A stretch of DNA of 64,000 nt, from the NCBI GenBank assembly GCA_024195265.1, contig JAJLRJ010000008.1, forward strand, positions 28,912,932-28,976,931, given 5' to 3'. Source of the DNA: Dendrophyllia cribrosa. Taxonomy: Eukaryota; Cnidaria; Anthozoa; Scleractinia; Dendrophylliidae. Positions 1 to 10,685 of the stretch are shown here, piece by piece. Position 1 is the first letter of the stretch, and each line of letters opens with the position of its first letter. The notes below the pieces were generated by a model, which did not search any database, had not been told where the DNA came from, and saw only the letters and a program-made list of their open reading frames with translations. The position numbers and the translations under genes were made by a program.

Positions 1-255
1 AGTTTGCGTTATTTACTCATTTTCTCGACGTTTTTAACTGACATATGGCCAGTATTATTGGGCAGTACTCGGCTCTTACAAGATCTTCTCAGATTTGCTG
101 AGAAAACCGTAGAACAAACAACACAACAATGGACCCTAGCCCTGAAAACAATAGAGCTGCGTGATACCCAGGTCCAATGAAATTAGAGGTTGTTAAGAGC
201 TGCGTTGTATCTAAGTACTATCACTTAGCGTAATTTTACTACAGCTATAGATATA

Positions 256-442
256 CAGTCAAACCTGTATTAAGCGGCACCGTATTAAGCGGCCACCCTC
301 TATTAAGCGGTCACTTAACAAATCCCCGGAATTAAATCGCTCCCCATATTTACTGTAAACTTGACCTCTTTTAAGCGGTCACCTCTATTAAGCTGTCAGT
401 TGGGTATTTCCCGAGGGTGACCGCTTAATAGAGGTTTGACTG
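256..442. mobile_element. TA-flanked MITE (Tc1/mariner-like)
   Basis: The ends are inverted: ACAGTCAAACCTGTATTAAG on the left and its near complement ending TTTGACTGT on the right, each next to a TA dinucleotide. The interior repeats the phrase TTAAGCGGTCAC in both orientations. There is no coding capacity. TA target sites and ends starting CAGT are typical of Tc1/mariner-derived MITEs. The same general end type (CAGTYRAACCTCC) recurs at 1691, 14010 and 55850. Confidence 0.8.
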
Positions 443-559
443 TATTTACCACCACACGTGCTACTTCACATTTCGCATTTATCATAGTACAAGTAACATA
501 AGCAGTTTTTACCTCACGTTTTATGGTAAAATTACGTCATAGTCGTAAAATAATGGACC

Positions 560-673
560 ATTGTACTACACCCATATTGTACCATACTATTACTACATAC
601 CACATATTGAACCATAATATTTACTACATATATACCACATATTCCATAATAATCTGATTTGCTACAAACATAC
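560..673. repeat. AT-rich degenerate repeat (TACCACATATT)
   Basis: The phrase TACCACATATT recurs at irregular spacing of about 30 to 45 bases. It abuts the putative splice donor of the minus-strand exon at 674-862, so the exact exon edge there is less certain. Confidence 0.5.
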
Positions 674-862
674 CACATATTGCCTGTGGTCAGCTGTACA
701 ATCCTTCATTTTCTCGATTAATCCAATGTACAGAGGAACGAGGCCAGCATTTCCAAGTGCGACACAGACGCCATCATTAAGATCACTATAGTTAATGCTG
801 ATCATCGAGATTGAAGACATCAGGTCTTGAGCTCTCCTAAGAACTTCAGGATCGGCCTTTGG
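674..862 (-). CDS. Putative exon 2 of unidentified minus-strand gene
   Basis: On the minus strand a polypyrimidine/AG acceptor (TTTTTTTAG) precedes an open frame of 63 codons. The frame ends at a GTATGT donor and has the same phase 0 as exon 1 at 4298-4618. The peptide is leucine-, methionine- and isoleucine-rich (for example LNDGVCVALGNAGLVPLYI) and looks like paired amphipathic helices, as in armadillo-type repeats, but I see no diagnostic motif. The next exons would lie left of the window. If the donor is wrong, the frame reaches a stop six codons further on. The exon pairing is inferred from phase and peptide style. Confidence 0.5.
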
Positions 863-1000
863 CTAAAAAAAATGTTATTAAGATCGTACTGAGTAGCTCC
901 AATCAGTGTAATATAAGTCAATTAACGGGTCCTTAAACCGATATGTATTTAGACCCATTTACCTTTTGTCAAATTTAACCAAATTTAATTAGCAGAGGAT

Positions 1001-1027
1001 TATTATTATTATTATTATTATTATTAT
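1001..1027. repeat. (TTA)n microsatellite
   Basis: About nine uninterrupted TTA units, on the minus strand (TAA)n. Confidence 0.95.
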
Positions 1028-1427
1028 AAACTTTATTTAAGTGTCAAAGTATTTAGCTTACTAGCTAATTGTGGACACTAAAAAAAGTAAAAATAAATAT
1101 GAATCATACTAAGATAAGTTAAAAATTTACAATCCAGATCTTATGTCCGTGACTGATAAAACTCGAAGTAATTTTAACCTTCTATTACCTGAATGAAATT
1201 TGGTCGTAATCTTCAGGAGAAACAGAAAACATTACACATGAAACTGCGCTCGCATATATGAACTTCTTTTCGGGTGCCGCCATGTTGGATCTGATGACGT
1301 TTTATGGCGTTCGCAACAATAGCGGCCGCCAAATCCAAAGGTCATATTTTTTGAAGAACAATTTTTTTTTAATTCAAAGGTACTTACACCAGCTCAGGGT
1401 TTCCTTTAAAAGAAACTCTCATGTATG

Positions 1428-1518
1428 TGTCTGTCCAAACACCCTTTCGTATCTCTGTCCAAACACATTCTTAGGTGTCTGTCAGTCAAAACACCCTTAG
1501 GTGTCTGTCTGTCTAAAC
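1428..1518. repeat. Minisatellite, CTGTCCAAACACCCTTAGGTGT type
   Basis: Three to four diverged copies of a unit of roughly 22 to 27 bases containing TGTCTGTC and AAACAC. The copies differ by small indels. Confidence 0.7.
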
Positions 1519-1548
1519 ATCACATGTGAACTGCGTCACCAGTGAGTC

Positions 1549-2433
1549 CCGGGGGGAAGGTACTCCCTATAATGGGTTATATGGAGATGCTCTGCCCAAA
1601 AGGGGTACCTTTTTTAGGCTGGAGGTATATAGGGTAGGGATTTCACTAGTTTAAGTATAGAAAAGGGTAGTGAAAACTGCCACTTAGGTATGCAGTCAAC
1701 CGTCTTTCTAAGACGGACACCGTCGGGACCGACCCTAACTGTCCGTCTAAGAGAGGTGTCCGGCTTATAGTGAGTCGAGGTAACGTGACACCAGGCAGTA
1801 ATTCTGAGATAATCAAGCTGAACTGACCGTATGTACAATGAATACACGTCTGTTTTAAGTCTGTTTAAAGTCGTTAATTCACTCAAGCAAACCATACAAA
1901 CTGGAACAACAATAACATTAGAAAAGTGGACTCGTCTGTTCATATTCAGCACCTACATTTCCGTTTTGAAGTATTTTTCACTAAAAAAAAGCACTTCTCG
2001 AGTGTCCGTTGACAGTTTCAAATTGTCCGTCTTAGAGAGGTGTCCGTCTTATAGAGAGGTTTGTTACAGTAAAATGACTGAAAAACGGCAGGGACCAACA
2101 CCAGGTGTCCGTCTTATAGATGTGTCCGTCTTATAGGGGTGTCCGTTAAGAGAGAGTTGACTGCATAAAAAGGGTCTTTTAACTCAAAACAGACGCTAGT
2201 GGTAACTGAACGGTTGATGCTTTTCCGTGGATATCGTTCTATAAGTTTATTTTAAAGGTAAAATAAAGAGATGCAGTTTTTTTTCTATAGGTATGTGAAA
2301 GGGGTATCATTTTCTATGGAAGGTATACGAAATGGTTACCTTTCCTGTCAGAAACGGTATACAAAAGGTTAAGGGTCTGGACCTCGGGGCGGAGCATCCC
2401 TGTACAAAACTTTGTTGAGTACCCCAGCGGGGC
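1549..2433. mobile_element. G-rich MITE, copy 1, with 8-bp target duplication
   Basis: The element begins CCGGGGGGAAGGTACTCCCT and ends with the inverted GAGTACCCC...GGGGC. It is flanked by AGTGAGTC (1541-1548) and AGTGAGTT (2434-2441), an 8-bp duplication with one mismatch. The interior has repeated phrases such as AAAGGGGTA and TATACGAAA. It matches the copy at 13168-13622 in reverse orientation and is interrupted by the TA-flanked MITE at 1691-2165. An 8-bp duplication fits hAT, P or Merlin-type transposition; the exact superfamily is not resolved. Confidence 0.85.
1691..2165. mobile_element. TA-flanked MITE nested in the G-rich MITE
   Basis: Inverted ends TGCAGTCAACCGTCT and GAGTTGACTGCA are flanked by TA. 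The arms carry repeated GGTGTCCGTCTTATAGA phrases in both orientations. Removing this piece restores the continuity of the surrounding G-rich MITE, which shows the order of insertion. Confidence 0.8.
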
Positions 2434-2904
2434 AGTGAGTTCAGCCGTGACAGCAGGTGTCATGGTTACTGCGCCTATTGGCGATGACGTCAAGCCTACT
2501 GATTTCTTTTGTTCTTCACGTTTGGCTCACAAAACTCACAATTACAATTCGAGAGTATTGTCGACTTCACAGTTATGTGTAATATATTCCTAGCCTGTGA
2601 AAACAACCGCCTCTTGTCGCAACCACTCGAAACACTTCAGAATTAAAGCAAAAGGAGTAAAACAGTGCCGCAACAATTTTGGAACATTTTATAACCATAT
2701 TTTCGTGATTAGTCGAAGATTAAAACAGCACACGGAAGCGAAAAAATACACAAGATACAAAAACTCTGCGGATGTTTCGATTCTTGCCTTCATATAACAC
2801 TACTTCCAACAGCGACTATTTTCTTACGTCAAACAGACAGCAGGGAGCATTTCTCATGCGCACGTTGATATGATTTTCCGCATTTCATTCGTGACTAAAT
2901 CCCG

Positions 2905-3092
2905 GCTACACGTTCTATAACATTTGTTGGTTCAACAATATTAGAACATGCAGCCGGCATGTTAGATGGTATTTGAATAATGTTTTTTATTGGAAGAAAG
3001 AACACTTTTTCCAACAAAAAGTGTTAGACAAACATTATCTAATATGCCGGCTACAAGTTCTAACATTGCAACAACAAATGTTATATAACATA
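2905..3092. repeat. Foldback-like repeat (CCGGCTACA/CAACATTTGTTG)
   Basis: Repeated and inverted phrases around CCGGCTACACGTTCTA and GTTAGAxxATATTAT flank a spacer of about 90 bases. This looks like a short foldback MITE, but I see no convincing target duplication. Confidence 0.45.
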
Positions 3093-3327
3093 ACGGTCCA
3101 GAATACTTCAGAACGGATTTTTAGTCATACTATATTTGCATTCTATTTATTTATTACTAAAAACACAGGAAGACAAAGCTTTAGGAGCGACTGAAAATCA
3201 ATAAAAGTGTTAATTGAAATTGACAATGGTCTATTGTTTAGCTAATAGCATATTTCAAACGGAAATCGAATGGGCGAACTAATTAAGCGCGCGCGAGCGA
3301 AGTTCACGCGAGAGACAGGAGAGATGA

Positions 3328-3445
3328 ATATGCCACCAAACAATACTAAGCGAAGCGAAGGGTTGCACATTTCTTGACGCCAGTGGCCATGACCCTTCAT
3401 TCTGTGCAACCTTTCGCTTCGCTTAATATTGTTTGGTGGCATATT
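3328..3445. repeat. Near-perfect palindrome, 42-bp arms
   Basis: The left arm (3328-3370) starts ATATGCCACCAAACAATACT. The right arm (3403-3445) is its complement with one or two changes. The spacer of about 32 bases would form the loop. No gene is visible. Confidence 0.85.
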
Positions 3446-4297
3446 TTTTCTTTGCGTGATTTTCGCTGGCGCGCGTCACCAGTTCATCCACTCGACTATG
3501 GAATGTGCTATATATAGCCAATCATTATCAATTTCAAATGCTTGCATTGATGTTCGGTCACTCCTAAAGCTTTGGCTACTTGAATTGTATTGAAACAAAC
3601 AACCATTATCAGTCATGTGAAACGTTTTCTGGAATATTCAAAAGAACATACCGCACACCTTTCTGCTTTGTAGAATTTAAAAATGATTTAAACGAAGCTG
3701 ATTTGATGTGACAGTTTGTCGTCAGGAAATATATAAGAGAAATCACATAGAGATTAGATTGTTTGGTATCTATTCTACAGAGCAGTGTATATACAGCCTA
3801 CTCGGTATTATTAAAATTCTCTGAACACAGGTCCAATATGCTAATTAAATCACTCACCATACAAATCACCTAAATCTCGAATTCCAAATCCAATACGGGG
3901 AATGGAAAAACACTTCTTAGACTTCTTAAACCCCCGGCTTAAACCCTAGAATTCAAGCCTCTTTGCACATTCAGAACCGTTAGAAGCTACACACAGTGCT
4001 TATTGACTTCTGATTCCATATATACCGTTTTGTGTAAAACAGCGTCCGAAACAAATGAATACGAGTTCGAATTCGCACCGAGAGTCTTTTAAATTGCCAA
4101 ACAACTTCTTTCGCTTATTTTTCAAGTAATACGTCTTTTCCACTTCATTTCCGTGTTGATTACTTTATCACGCATTTATCTAATATGCAAAAGGTTAGAA
4201 AAAGCTTTGCAATCGTGCTCTTCAGTCAGACAAAACTGCACATCAAAAATCGTACGGATACTAGTGTATATAGTTCCATAATGTGAACAGATCTTAC

Positions 4298-4618
4298 CTT
4301 GTTTGTCTTCTCTCTGTCCCAAGTGAAGCACTCTGGATACACCGACTTTATCTTGACACAAATATCAACCACAATTTGTGCAATTCCAAGATCCACCAAA
4401 AAGCCACAAAGTTTGTTTCTATATTCTGGAGTTTTGTTTTCAAAATAGAGATCAGATATAACTTTTGCTTTAGCTGGCACTTCACTGTGCTTGACAAACC
4501 CTCCTTCTTTGTCGACCTTAGTTTTAAGAACTTTTACTGCATCGTAAGCGCTCTTAAAATTCGATGTAAACTTGGAAGATTGTTCCGAGTATTTCTTTAA
4601 AATCTTCTCATCTGCCAT
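4298..4618 (-). CDS. Putative first coding exon, unidentified helical protein
   Basis: The start ATG at 4618 opens MADEKILKKYSEQSSKFTSN and runs 107 codons to a consensus donor AAG|GTAAGAT at 4297 in phase 0. The next in-phase acceptor with coding-like sequence is at 862. The peptide is lysine- and valine-rich and predicted mostly helical, with the phrase KLCGFLVDLGIAQIVVDI resembling an armadillo-type helix pair. Cnidarian proteins with ARM and TIR domains have similar helical N-termini, but this is inference. No signal peptide or membrane segment is seen. Competing frames on the plus strand across this exon look like shadows. Confidence 0.65.
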
Positions 4619-5828
4619 CTCGCTTCAGACCTTGTTTGCTTCGGTAATGCTCCACTGCATGAAAGCTAATTATGTGTGGCTCACAATAGCTTTTAGCAGG
4701 TGCTTACCGGGGCGCCCTGGTGCTTACCTGCTGTCATACATAACTGCAAGCTCGTCCTCAGGGCCTTCTCCGTTTTCAAAATAGCGGAGGGAGCGTAAAC
4801 AACCCAAGAATCGTGGAGTATTCTGTCACGTGACACACGATGAAATGGTGTTTACGAAGGTTATTGCAGCGACCAGCAGCCGTGTTTGTTTTCTGGCAAT
4901 CTGAAGTCGCTGTTCAAACGAAACGAACTCATCATCATCAGCGTATCATTTCGTCATCATTAACGTATTTTTGAAGTATTTTGCCAACCTTGTCTAGGGA
5001 TTTCAACGCCCGACCCGCCATTTTGAAAACGGAGAAAACCCGGAGACGAGGCTGACATGTCTGCAGCTAACGTAACACTGAGACTCCACCGGTTTACACT
5101 GGACCGACATGTTTCATATTTGACGTTCTCCTGAGAATAGAAGACGATATGAAACTTCAAACGTTTGCTCTCTAGTAAACGAGATCGGAATTAACTACTA
5201 CTTATTTGAACACGTAGACTACCAATCAAGATTCCGTTTAATGAAGAATCGATTCATAACAGGAATAGACGATACATTATTTTACGAGCTCTAATTAATG
5301 AATTGTCTTTCACTTTATGCAATGTTTACTTGCCTAAAGAACCAAGAAAACAGACACCTTCTTGGATAACGTAATGGAAATTGAATTTATAAACAAACAT
5401 TAAATAGATATTAGTCTATGCTCGCCGAAGTCGAGCCGTGATAATGACGATTGAAGGGAAAGAACAAATGTATTATTACGTCTCAAAACCGAATAGCAAA
5501 AAGTTACGAATAGTTGAGAATATTCGAAAGATAGTCTGTTTTGAATTTTTCTTTTAAACTCATTACACATGCCGATATTTGAAATTTATATTTTGTTACC
5601 GGGATCTGTTATATAAATGTTTGTAGGCGTTCCCTCGCCTCGCTCTCTTTCACGCCTATCCCTCTCCGTTAGCACTCGGTATTATTCGTTCGCGCGTCAC
5701 ATATCCTTCGCTCCCCACTATCTGAACGCCTGGAACAGGCTACCCTCTCTGTCTCCTTATTTTTTACTTGACTGATAACTTGTCTCTTTCTCAGGAAAAA
5801 CGTGCGCATGATTCTCAGCATGTCATCT
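4619..5828. other. Intergenic region with one diverged inverted repeat
   Basis: This lies between divergent neighbours. The phrase CTCCGTTTTCAAAATAGCGG near 4770-4790 is inverted near 5014-5037 (CGCCATTTTGAAAACGGAG), which suggests a diverged MITE of about 310 bases at 4745-5060. The region just right of 4618 would hold the promoter of the minus-strand gene, but I see no clear TATA or other motif. I see no gene in 5060-5828. Confidence 0.5.
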
Positions 5829-7020
5829 TCAGTGGTGACGTGGAAAAACATTTTGAATTATTTCCATAACAGCGTGTCGAATGTGTCTTATCTTCCAACA
5901 GTAAATCAAAGGATTCAGAGATGTATTGAGAAACACCAACGTCAAAGCGTAACACCGTAAATGCAACAGTAAGGTAATTTGACCATAGATTGTAAAGGCA
6001 ACATCGATGCAATGGCATGGTAAATAACAAACCAAAAACACAAGATACACGTAGAATGGACCAACTACAGTTTTCCTCAGCCTCGCAGCATTTGTCATTT
6101 CATCATTTGGTGCTGGTTGTTGTACTTGCAGGGCTTGGATTTGATTTGTGTGGCGTCGTACGGCTGCATATATCTTGCAGTAAAACAATCCTGTTGTTAT
6201 GTAACAAACAGCCTCAATAGTTATGAAAATAATGAAAATAACTTTCTTTGGAATCCAGTCCAATACATCAATCAACAAAAGCGATGCACTAAACACCCAT
6301 ATTGAAATCACTACAGCAACAACACGCTTGTAAGTCACAAGTTCTTGGTATCTGAGATGAAGATGAATAGCCAAGAATCTGTCTGCACTTGCAGCGACAA
6401 CACCAAAGAACGAAGCATAGGATAATAAATTTGCCGGTATGACATACGAAATGGGTATGGTATTATAAATATTGTTGTTAGTGTTTTGTTCCATCTTCAT
6501 GATAAGAAGCGCAATGTACAATGGTTGGACCAATAAACCAACACCATGCAAGATCAGAAACAGCCAGACTCAGGAGCAATGTTTTTAAAGGTTTTAGCAA
6601 CGACGACGTTTTTCTTAGCGCGTGTGTTGTTATAATGTTAAACAGGATGGTGGTGTAAGACAAGAAAGCGTTGGAGACGCAGTTAGCTACGAGCGTCCGC
6701 GAATCTGAGAAGTCTTGATCAGCTTGCCTCATTTTATAGAACTTGTAAGGCCTCTGCAAGATATTAATGGCAACACGGTTCTGTCCGAGTGAGACTATCA
6801 AACTACTTCTTTGCTGCGTTCCTTTTTCTAAACCTGTATTAAAATAAACCTCCAAATGTTCAGAACATGTTCCTCTCGCACTTTGTTCAATTACTTGCAT
6901 GGACTCGTCAAATAATTTAATGTGACCGTTTTTCTTCAGGATTTTTATTACATATAAATTTGCTGTTTGAATCGATTCTAACATGGAAACGTAACTATTA
7001 TGTATTCGGAAACCTGACAT
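5829..7020 (-). pseudogene. Class A (rhodopsin-like) GPCR, frameshifted
   Basis: Two overlapping minus-strand frames give one seven-helix receptor. The right part (7020 to about 6545) has the end of TM1 and TM2 with LLSLAVSDLA. The left part (about 6551 to 5829) has TM3 with DRFLAIHLHLRYQELVT (a DRF variant of DRY), TM4, TM5, a basic third loop (NAARLRK), TM6 with CYLP, and TM7 with NTSLNPLIYCW (NPxxY). A single extra base just after SDLA separates them. Homology seems to begin near 6694; the first 100 or so residues from 7020 look unrelated, so the ATG at 7020 is doubtful. The family resembles the large anthozoan-expanded GPCR set of unknown ligand. An assembly or sequencing error is the alternative to a true pseudogene. 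Confidence 0.8.
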
Positions 7021-7637
7021 CTTCAGACGGACATTTCAGGTGAAACAGCATCTTCTCTTTCCTCGTCTTTAGCCCAGACAACTTCCGCCATGACCACCAA
7101 GAAAAATTGCGGAAATTAAATGAAGCTGAAAATCAACTAACCGAACCGGTCCAGAATGACGATCGGTCAAGGTCACTCACTGGTCACGCAATTCAGTTAC
7201 CAGTCGCTCAATCAAGTTGTCATTTACTGGAGAATTTTTAAGAAAGTAAAAATTAAAAAGAATCGCGGTTCACAATCACATTTCAAGGAAAAAAGTCATT
7301 AAACAATTCACATAAAAGACAACTTTCCGAGATGACCACCAAGAAAAATAACTGAAAATAGCTGAAAATCAACTAACCGAGCCAGACCTGGGGTGGGACC
7401 TGGGGCGGGACCTGGGGCGGGACCTGGGGCGGGACCTGGGGTCCAGAATGACGACCAGTCACGGTAACTCACTGGTCACGCAATTTACCAATCGCTTAGA
7501 AAGCAAAATAAATCATGGTTCACAATCACATTTCACAATTCACATGGAATAAAGGAATTCACGGGTCTATATAAACAAAAAAATAGCCCTTTTACAATTC
7601 ACGGAAAAAAGGCCTTTCGCGGGTCACGAATCCCTTT
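7021..7637. other. Intergenic, short repeated phrases
   Basis: The phrases GACCACCAAGAAAAAT, AATCAACTAACCGA and GGTCAAGG...ACTCACTGGTCACGCAATT each occur twice (about 7090-7210 and 7330-7480). This is a local duplication of about 250 bases. No coding signature is visible. Confidence 0.55.
7384..7442. repeat. 12-bp tandem repeat GACCTGGGGCGG
   Basis: Nearly five head-to-tail copies; the first has GTGG in place of GCGG. It lies within one of the two copies of the local duplication and is absent from the other. Confidence 0.95.
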
Positions 7638-8610
7638 GAAAGGGACATTATCCCGCTGAAACGCTAAGCTTATTTCCATGTTATATCACCAAATGTCGCC
7701 AAATATACAACTTAGTTTTGGATAAAAAGATTGTACTAGTAGAGCAAAACAAAAGCAGTAGTTTGACGATAAAGTGCAGGATTGTAATGATTGAAGTGGA
7801 TTACAGTTCATGAAATTTGATTTATTGACAGGCGGTCAAGAAATCAAACTTGCCATCTTGTGAAATTTTGACTTTTCTAGCCATTATTTTGTCTGTTTAG
7901 TTGATATTTCTTTGCTTCTATCACTTTTGGCGATGGTTTCTTCCAATTTCAAGATACATATAACGTTAACTTAAAGCAAGCTTCTGGCCATAATCTGATC
8001 AAAGGCTCCTAAGAGCTGAACCCGTGAATAAGAAATGCTAACACTTGACGCAATATTGCGGTATTGAATGATATGTTTTCACACTGACACGGTTCGATAT
8101 ATTTTTTTTTTTAAATTAAACGTAAGGATTTTTGACGAACGCAAAAAAAAGTAAATCACTTTCCTAATGTCCAGTCAGAAGAAGAAAAAAAAAGGGAAAA
8201 AAACCGATGGCTCAAGCGTGAATTGAACCTGGGGCATTTCGACTGAAAATCCAGGCGCTAGACCACTAGTCCATCGGCGAACACATGCTGATTCGCATCA
8301 AAACGCGTGTCTCGATTGAAAAATCCTTTTAGATCGACTTTAATGTTGCATTAAAGACTCCAAATGCGAAACAACTTCAAGCTTATTGTTGTTTATATTC
8401 GTTAACAACAATTTAGTTATTGTTATCGCTGGATGTTACGAAACGCATTCGTAACAAAGCATTACGTCACTAAGTTTACAGCAGCTGATGAAAGGAGCGA
8501 GTGAGTGCTCATTTGCATATCTGTCGCAGTTACCTATAACCCGTTCATTACGCATGCGCGTGTTCACGGGTTAAAAACACGATATTTCAGTCGGACAGTG
8601 TTCCTTTAAC
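7638..8610. mobile_element. Diverged GGGACA-type MITE with internal insertion
   Basis: The left end GAAAGGGACATTATCCCGCT and right end GGACAGTGTTCCTTTAA resemble the ends of the clean copy at 28946-29343. The interior at 7660-8000 matches that copy in reverse order (TGAAATTTGATTTATTGACA, CTTGCCATTCTTGTGA type phrases). About 560 extra bases, including a tRNA-like segment, lie in the right half. Confidence 0.6.
8214..8283 (-). repeat. tRNA-like segment (SINE head or tRNA pseudogene)
   Basis: On the minus strand, GATGGACTAGTGGTCTAGCG resembles an A box and D arm. The phrase GGTTCAATTCACG about 25 bases later resembles a B box and T arm. The acceptor ends pair poorly, so this is not a functional tRNA. 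An A-rich run lies at the 3' side on the minus strand. Confidence 0.55.
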
Positions 8611-8995
8611 ACACAAATGGACCATGCCCACGGTACTGGTGATCACGGCCGCAAATTTGACTAAAAATTGCTCTAGTAAAACTATTCCAAATTAGATGGT
8701 GCCAAGATTTAGGCACAATTTTAAGTTGTTAAAGATATATCCTGTGGAGTGTCTTGTTTATTAACAGTGTAATTTGCAAGGAAAATAGTTGATTTAATGC
8801 CGCTAAAATGTACTCTTTTAAACACTGCCCGTAACATTTGCAGCGGTCTAATCACGCACAATTTATTCTTTTTTTTTTCAGCTGTAGGAAATAGTACAGC
8901 AATAAAACTTCCTAGTAAGAAGTGAAAACTTATGAACAATCAAAACCTTAACTAAGGCTACACCTAATCGCAAAATAATGAAACATCCTTCTTAA

Positions 8996-9930
8996 GGGAC
9001 CGATCGTTTATTACGTCCCAGGGGGGGGGGGCGGTGGTTTTGAGGGGGGGGGGGGGGTATAATTTTAAAACAAGCCCGTTTTAGGGGGGTAAATTTTTCC
9101 CTGGTACTTAACGTACTTCTCCATACCACTACCATACCACTACCATTCTTCAGAACAACAAAGACCTTGCATGAAATAGGTTCAGTTATCACGTAGACAG
9201 GCAACCCATAATCAGGATCTAGCAGTTTGTCTCTGAAAGCTTGTTTATCTGGGGAAGATAACTCATTAAAGCATGAATATAGATGGTATGCTTCTTCGAG
9301 GTCTAAGTATCCATATTCATACATTAGGTGCTCTAGAACTGCTCTCAGACCTCTGGCTGTAGAATTCGTCTGTGTCCCGTCTTTTGACCGTAGAAGAACG
9401 GACTCCAACAGTAACAAAACTTCGTCATCACTGAGACACTGGAGTGACGATCGCAAGTATTTCCCTTTGGTTGACTTTGCTCTAACCTCCGACCTTTTCT
9501 CCTGCCAACTCAGCGAAACCTTCACTTGAGATACATCTTTGCATGATTTGTAAGTCGCCATATTGAATGCCATGTAACCAAGCCTCGTACCCAGGGCCTT
9601 ATCAACAATACCTACAAGTACTAAATTTATAAAAAAAAACGACTGACAATAATTTCATACACACTGACGGTCGAGGCCGTCTTGTAAATGGGAGAAAAGA
9701 TAAAACGAGATGTTCAATATATAAAAGATAAAAAATCTAAAGGAAGGAGAGAATTTTGGCCTCCTCGCGAATTTGGAGGGGGGGGGGGGGGGTAAATGTT
9801 TTACACAAGAATTGGGAAGGGGGGGGGGTATAAATTTTACTTCAACATATTTTGGGGGGTTCAGTTTTGAAACACTGCACTTTTTTAAAAACCACCGCCC
9901 CCCCCTGGGACGTAATAAACGATCGGTCCC
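8996..9930. mobile_element. Harbinger-like element with G-rich ends and TAA duplication
   Basis: The ends are inverted: GGGACCGATCGTTTATTACG, then TCCC and a long G run. The flanks are TAA (8993-8995 and 9931-9933). Three-base TAA-type duplications are characteristic of PIF/Harbinger elements. No DDE transposase is visible, so it is non-autonomous. Its interior holds a minus-strand open frame that looks like a captured gene piece. Confidence 0.75.
9103..9573 (-). CDS. Gene-like open frame captured inside the Harbinger-like element
   Basis: The frame opens MAFNMATYKSCKDVSQVKVS at 9573. It stays well-behaved (mixed polar and hydrophobic, phrases such as EHLMYEYGYLDLEEAYHLYS and DPDYGLPVYVI) until about 9140, where the flanking repeat begins. 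The listed frame then runs on into poly-proline from the G runs, which is not real protein. I do not recognise the domain. It may be an exon picked up by a non-autonomous transposon, or a remnant of an element-encoded accessory protein. No splice sites were clearly identified. Confidence 0.4.
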
Positions 9931-10192
9931 TAACAGGTGAGCTACTGCTGAAGCAACTAACTACTAGTCGTCATACAAATCGTTTCCACTTCATTCTCAG
10001 CAGAAATTTAGCTAAAAAATGTATACATTTTAATTTTTCATAAAATCAGCTTCTTGATTATGTTAGTTATACAGAAATAACATAGCATGTTTGAAAATGG
10101 TATGAAATTGACGAAATTAAACCACATAAATCCTTTTTACCGGGCATTGGCATGAATTACGGGCATCCTAGCGTGTCATGGCACGAACAGTT

Positions 10193-10266
10193 GTGCATTA
10201 ATCGTGCGTAAATCGTGCGTAAATCATGAGTAAATCGTGCGTAAATCGTGCGTTAATGCACAATGT
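10193..10266. repeat. 11-bp tandem repeat AATCGTGCGTA with palindromic ends
   Basis: About five copies of (T)AAATCGTGCG lie between inverted TTGTGCATTAA and TTAATGCACAA. It sits right beside the 24-bp inverted repeat at 10270. Confidence 0.85.
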
Positions 10267-10685
10267 TACGGCCGTGATCACCAGTACCGTGCAGGTGCAC
10301 CAGGCCTGTTTTGATCTGGATGCAGCCAAGCGCCTTATTTTTCAGGTCGATTTCACTGACTTTACTTTTGTTGCTTGCACTAACTGGTCTATTTGTCTGC
10401 AGAGATTTAACTGGGCCACTTTGAATGTATACTTCTACCTTGCTTCAAATTTTACCTCATTTTGCTGGTTTGTTTCCATCACCGTGAGTTCGCGCGCGCG
10501 TTGCCACGCACAACGCGAGAATTTAATTATCCATATAAGGAAGGTCATTTTGATTGGCTCCAAATAATCCCAAGCATTGAATCATAGTTAAACACTTCTT
10601 CGTTATACGTTTCTTCTCTGGGAAGATATTGTTACTACCGAAACCTACAAGGTGCCCGGAGTAAAGAATATTAGTGAAGCTGAAA

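Larger units (their letters stand above)
863..4297 (-). other. Intron 1 of the minus-strand gene, repeat-filled
   Basis: This 3.4-kb stretch separates the two minus-strand exons. It holds a TTA microsatellite, a 25-bp minisatellite, the G-rich MITE with its nested element, and two hairpin-forming repeats, listed separately. The open frames in it fall inside these repeats and show no protein family signature. I see nothing else in 3450-4297 beyond AT-rich sequence. Confidence 0.5.
8636..10294. mobile_element. Candidate element bounded by a 24-bp inverted repeat
   Basis: CACGGTACTGGTGATCACGG followed by CCG at 8637 is repeated exactly in inverted orientation at 10270-10293. The two lie 1.6 kb apart around the Harbinger-like insertion at 8996-9930. 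A perfect 23- to 24-bp match is unlikely by chance. No target duplication was found, so it could also be two independent repeat fragments. Confidence 0.45.

Noticed and set aside
1614..2136. Overlapping frames of 101 and 112 codons on both strands
   Set aside because: Both lie across the junction of nested MITEs and cannot be ancestral coding sequence.
9001..9095. Proline-rich C-terminus of the minus-strand frame
   Set aside because: It comes from the G runs of the transposon arm, not from a protein.
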